Source: PWND01 sp964601515 (GTDB taxonomy: Bacteria > Bacteroidota > Bacteroidia > Bacteroidales > UBA7960). Taken from it: 6,224 nucleotides of DNA. Shown piece after piece: positions 6,108 through 6,224 of this stretch. The notes beneath the pieces were generated by a model. The model was not told the DNA's origin, ran no database searches, and was given only the letters and a program-made list of their open reading frames with translations. The stretch lies in the NCBI GenBank assembly GCA_964601515.1, contig CAZRNU010000164.1, positions 1 to 6,224 of the forward strand, in the 5' to 3' direction. Position 1 is the first letter of the stretch; the number at the start of each line of letters is the position of its first letter. A program made the translations under genes and the position numbers.

Positions 6108-6224
6108 ATGCTAAATCTCTTTAGGAAAGAAATAAACAGTTTTTTCAATAGTTTGATTGCATATATAGCAATTTCAGTTTTTTTAATTATTACGAGCTTG
6201 TTTCTATGGGTTTTTCCGCTTAAC
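6108..6224 (+). CDS. gldF: Gliding-motility ABC transporter permease GldF, 3'-truncated by window edge
   Basis: An ATG at 6108 opens a frame that stays open to the last base (39 codons). The protein starts MLNLFRKEINSFF, a short basic/amphipathic N-terminus, then a hydrophobic membrane helix at about residues 15-36 ending in LFLWVFP. This matches the N-terminus of GldF, an ABC-2 type permease which with the ATPase GldA and with GldG forms a transporter needed for gliding in Flavobacterium johnsoniae; relatives also occur in non-gliding Bacteroidota. The start lies 7 nt after the stop of the DUF62-like gene, so the two should share a transcript. Only the first membrane segment is visible, so the call rests on a short match plus phylum context; another ABC-2 permease is the alternative. 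gldG would be expected next, outside the window. Confidence 0.82.
   Translation, partial: MLNLFRKEINSFFNSLIAYIAISVFLIITSLFLWVFPLN

Noticed and set aside
1..6224. Mobile element, phage, CRISPR, toxin-antitoxin or defence system
   Set aside because: No transposase, integrase, repeat-spacer array or defence-family motif was found on either strand; the genes are conserved housekeeping or phylum-typical ones.

Overview
The window is an AT-rich stretch of a bacterial chromosome that reads best as Bacteroidota. Three things point there. The last gene is the start of gldF, a gliding-motility ABC permease typical of that phylum. The three likely promoters carry the phylum's TAnnTTTG -7 element, each followed by CA. 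The gene starts also lack clear Shine-Dalgarno sequences. All the proteins look intact apart from the two cut by the window edges. I see no IS element, phage gene, CRISPR array, tRNA or rRNA. This is mostly conserved core genome.

Layout from left to right: (1) the 3' part of dxr (MEP isoprenoid pathway), followed after 33 nt by rseP (site-2 intramembrane protease), both on the + strand and probably one transcript. (2) A 231-bp intergenic region holding a weak possible terminator, two separate inverted repeats and a TATTTTTGCA promoter; the second inverted repeat overlaps the promoter's -33 region. (3) A cyanophycinase-family S51 serine peptidase on the + strand, alone in its transcription unit. 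(4) A strong bidirectional hairpin terminator between convergent units. (5) On the - strand, phoH followed by purC, probably a two-gene operon. (6) A compact 111-bp divergent promoter region. (7) On the + strand, a DUF62/SAM hydroxide adenosyltransferase-like gene and, 7 nt later, the start of gldF, which runs off the window.

Functionally this is a patchwork: isoprenoid precursor synthesis (dxr), membrane proteolysis and stress signalling (rseP), breakdown of a beta-aspartyl polymer or peptide (cyanophycinase-like), an RNA-linked ATPase (phoH), purine synthesis (purC), SAM turnover (DUF62-like) and gliding/ABC transport (gldF). The points most worth a second look are as follows. The DUF62-like protein lacks the Asp-Arg-His triad of characterised SAM hydrolases. 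The cyanophycinase-like protein has Thr where the characterised enzyme has a pocket Gln, and has no cphA beside it. Nested dyad symmetry lies over the cyanophycinase promoter, and the phoH and DUF62 promoters face each other across a small palindrome. I did not find a clearly new multi-gene system.
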